Source: an uncultured Paenibacillaceae bacterium (GTDB lineage: Bacteria; Bacillota; Bacilli; Aneurinibacillales; Aneurinibacillaceae). Taken from it: 15,419 nucleotides of DNA. The translations under genes were made by a program, and so were the position numbers. Below are positions 14,624 to 15,419 of the stretch, one piece after another (the first letter of the stretch is position 1; each line of letters begins with the position of its first letter). The notes below the pieces were generated by a model. That model was not told the origin of the DNA, made no database searches, and saw nothing but the letters and a program-made list of their open reading frames with translations. The stretch lies in assembly GCA_937874515.1 (NCBI GenBank), contig CALNBV010000064.1:1-15419 (forward strand), read 5' to 3'.

Positions 14624-15193
14624 TTAGAACCCTACTGGAAGTACCACCTGTACGGAGAAAACACGGGAACGGTCCTTAAGCCAATCATCTAAAGGAACAA
14701 GGTCAACAAACAACTGGTTCCCAACTTTTCTTAAATTATAGGTAACCGCATCCGTATTCACATCCCCCATATCTTTCATATATGGACGATTAATATACAC
14801 TCTTCTTTTCCCCTGTTTATCGTAAAATCCGATTTTGTCCTTTTCCTGTTTACAGGTTAAATTTTTCAACTTCACTTCAAAGGTAATACGCTCAATTTTT
14901 TGATATTCTTCAATGTTCACATTTTCTTTTACACTGTGATTTCCAACCACATATTCCAGATCAATAGGATTGCTTTTATTTCTAATCACCAACATGCGAT
15001 TGGGAAAATTGACAGTTGGTTTTACTTCAACAGGTTGCAGTTCCATGGTTAAATCCCCATTACTTAAGCGAAGAGAGCGAGAGGCTTTCCCATTTTGCAA
15101 CAATTCCACCTGGAAGGGTGCATTGGTTTTTGCAAAGGCCTCCGGGAAAATGATGAAAAAGAGTAAGACAAACAAAAGAATTTTTTTTACCAT
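14624..15193 (-). CDS. Exported protein of unknown function, upstream of ku
   Basis: I do not recognise this 189-residue protein. It begins with a clear signal peptide: MVKK, a hydrophobic run to about residue 16, then PEAFA before K22, a fitting signal peptidase I site after A21. The mature part of about 168 residues is polar and beta-rich, with no cysteine except one at position 114 and no further membrane segment. Motifs such as NFPNRMLVIRNKSNPIDLEYVVGNHSVKE recall an Ig-like or copper-binding-type beta sandwich, but this is only an impression. The ATG at 15193 has GGGGGTGA seven bases before it, and a good sigma-A promoter follows further upstream. It lies 18 bases before ku, so ku is probably transcribed through it. 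An exported protein is unexpected in a DNA repair operon. Confidence 0.8.
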   Translation of the reverse strand: MVKKILLFVLLFFIIFPEAFAKTNAPFQVELLQNGKASRSLRLSNGDLTMELQPVEVKPTVNFPNRMLVIRNKSNPIDLEYVVGNHSVKENVNIEEYQKIERITFEVKLKNLTCKQEKDKIGFYDKQGKRRVYINRPYMKDMGDVNTDAVTYNLRKVGNQLFVDLVPLDDWLKDRSRVFSVQVVLPVGF

Positions 15194-15222
15194 GATTTTT
15201 TCACCCCCAAAAACTTGACGTC

Positions 15223-15250
15223 ATTATAAAAAAGACGCATTTTGAATCAA
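15223..15250 (-). promoter_or_regulatory. Sigma-A promoter of the exported-protein/ku operon
   Basis: On the minus strand TTGATT (15245-15250) is followed after 16 bases by TATAAT (15223-15228). It lies 30 bases before the start codon at 15193, and the only ribosome binding site between is GGGGGTGA. No promoter is seen between the exported-protein gene and ku. Confidence 0.7.
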
Positions 15251-15347
15251 ATCATTGCCTTTCCTCGCCGACAACGATGGTAACACTGACGGTCAACTTT
15301 AATCCGGACGCGCCTTCAAAACATCTGGGTAAAAAAATAGAGGATGC

Positions 15348-15379
15348 GCCGAAAAGAAAGCTAGCGCTTTCCTTCCGGC
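15348..15379 (-). other. Long hairpin in the right-edge non-coding region
   Basis: GCCGGAAGGAAAGC and GCTTTCTTTTCGGC (minus strand) form a 14-bp stem with a 4-base loop. Two of its pairs are G-U on the minus strand but A/C mismatches on the plus strand, which suggests the minus-strand RNA is the functional one. A run of seven T follows at 15331-15337, ten bases after the stem. The stretch 15251-15419 shows no gene. The hairpin could be a terminator of a gene beyond the window, part of a leader RNA, or one unit of an interspersed repeat. Confidence 0.5.
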
Positions 15380-15419
15380 ATAAGTCAACTAAGCCGTTGC
15401 CTTCGCTTTGCTTGGCACC

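Noticed and set aside
15300..15419. Known riboswitch (cyclic-di-GMP, cyclic-di-AMP or SAM type) at the right edge
   Set aside because: The conserved core sequences of these classes are not visible on either strand; only generic hairpins are.

Overview
The window looks like chromosomal DNA of a moderately AT-rich, Gram-positive, probably endospore-forming Bacillales bacterium. The reasons are AGGAGGTG-type ribosome binding sites, frequent TTG starts, intrinsic terminators, the gene order ypmB ... aspB-asnS-dnaD known from Bacillus subtilis, a dnaD primosome gene, a bacterial Ku/LigD end-joining set, and one promoter resembling sporulation sigma-factor sites. The genus cannot be fixed from the sequence alone.

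Left part (1-3630, plus strand): a Hanks-type protein kinase gene is followed by a pyruvate phosphate dikinase gene (ppdK). The ppdK reading frame is broken about 660 bases after its start; the lesion fits a 5-base deletion exactly. A strong bidirectional terminator closes ppdK and the convergent block to its right.

Central block (3636-10175, minus strand, read right to left): ypmB-like membrane protein; a membrane-anchored protein of unknown function; a short FtsH-like AAA protease; aspartate aminotransferase (aspB); asparaginyl-tRNA synthetase (asnS); dnaD; and an unrecognised 136-residue gene. The protease and its overlapping membrane partner are an insertion into the order known from B. 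subtilis. Hairpins separate protease/aspB and aspB/asnS. dnaD has a near-consensus promoter of its own, and a perfect 11-bp inverted repeat lies upstream of the membrane protein/protease pair.

Between this block and the next (10176-10539) lies a small plus-strand unit: a possible sporulation-type promoter, a strong ribosome binding site, a 61-codon frame starting with TTG, an overlapping 17-codon frame and a strong terminator.

Right part (10540-15419): an MTA/SAH deaminase, then a non-homologous end-joining cluster in which LigD is split into two divergently transcribed genes (polymerase on minus, ligase on plus). ku is on the minus strand, convergent with the ligase gene. ku is preceded in an apparent two-gene operon by an unrecognised exported protein with a good sigma-A promoter. 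The last 190 bases are non-coding and hold a long hairpin that may belong to an interspersed repeat or a leader.

The most interesting items are the split LigD/Ku layout with its exported-protein partner, the FtsH-like protease that lacks the usual extracytoplasmic domain beside a protein that could supply one, the small plus-strand unit, and the broken ppdK.
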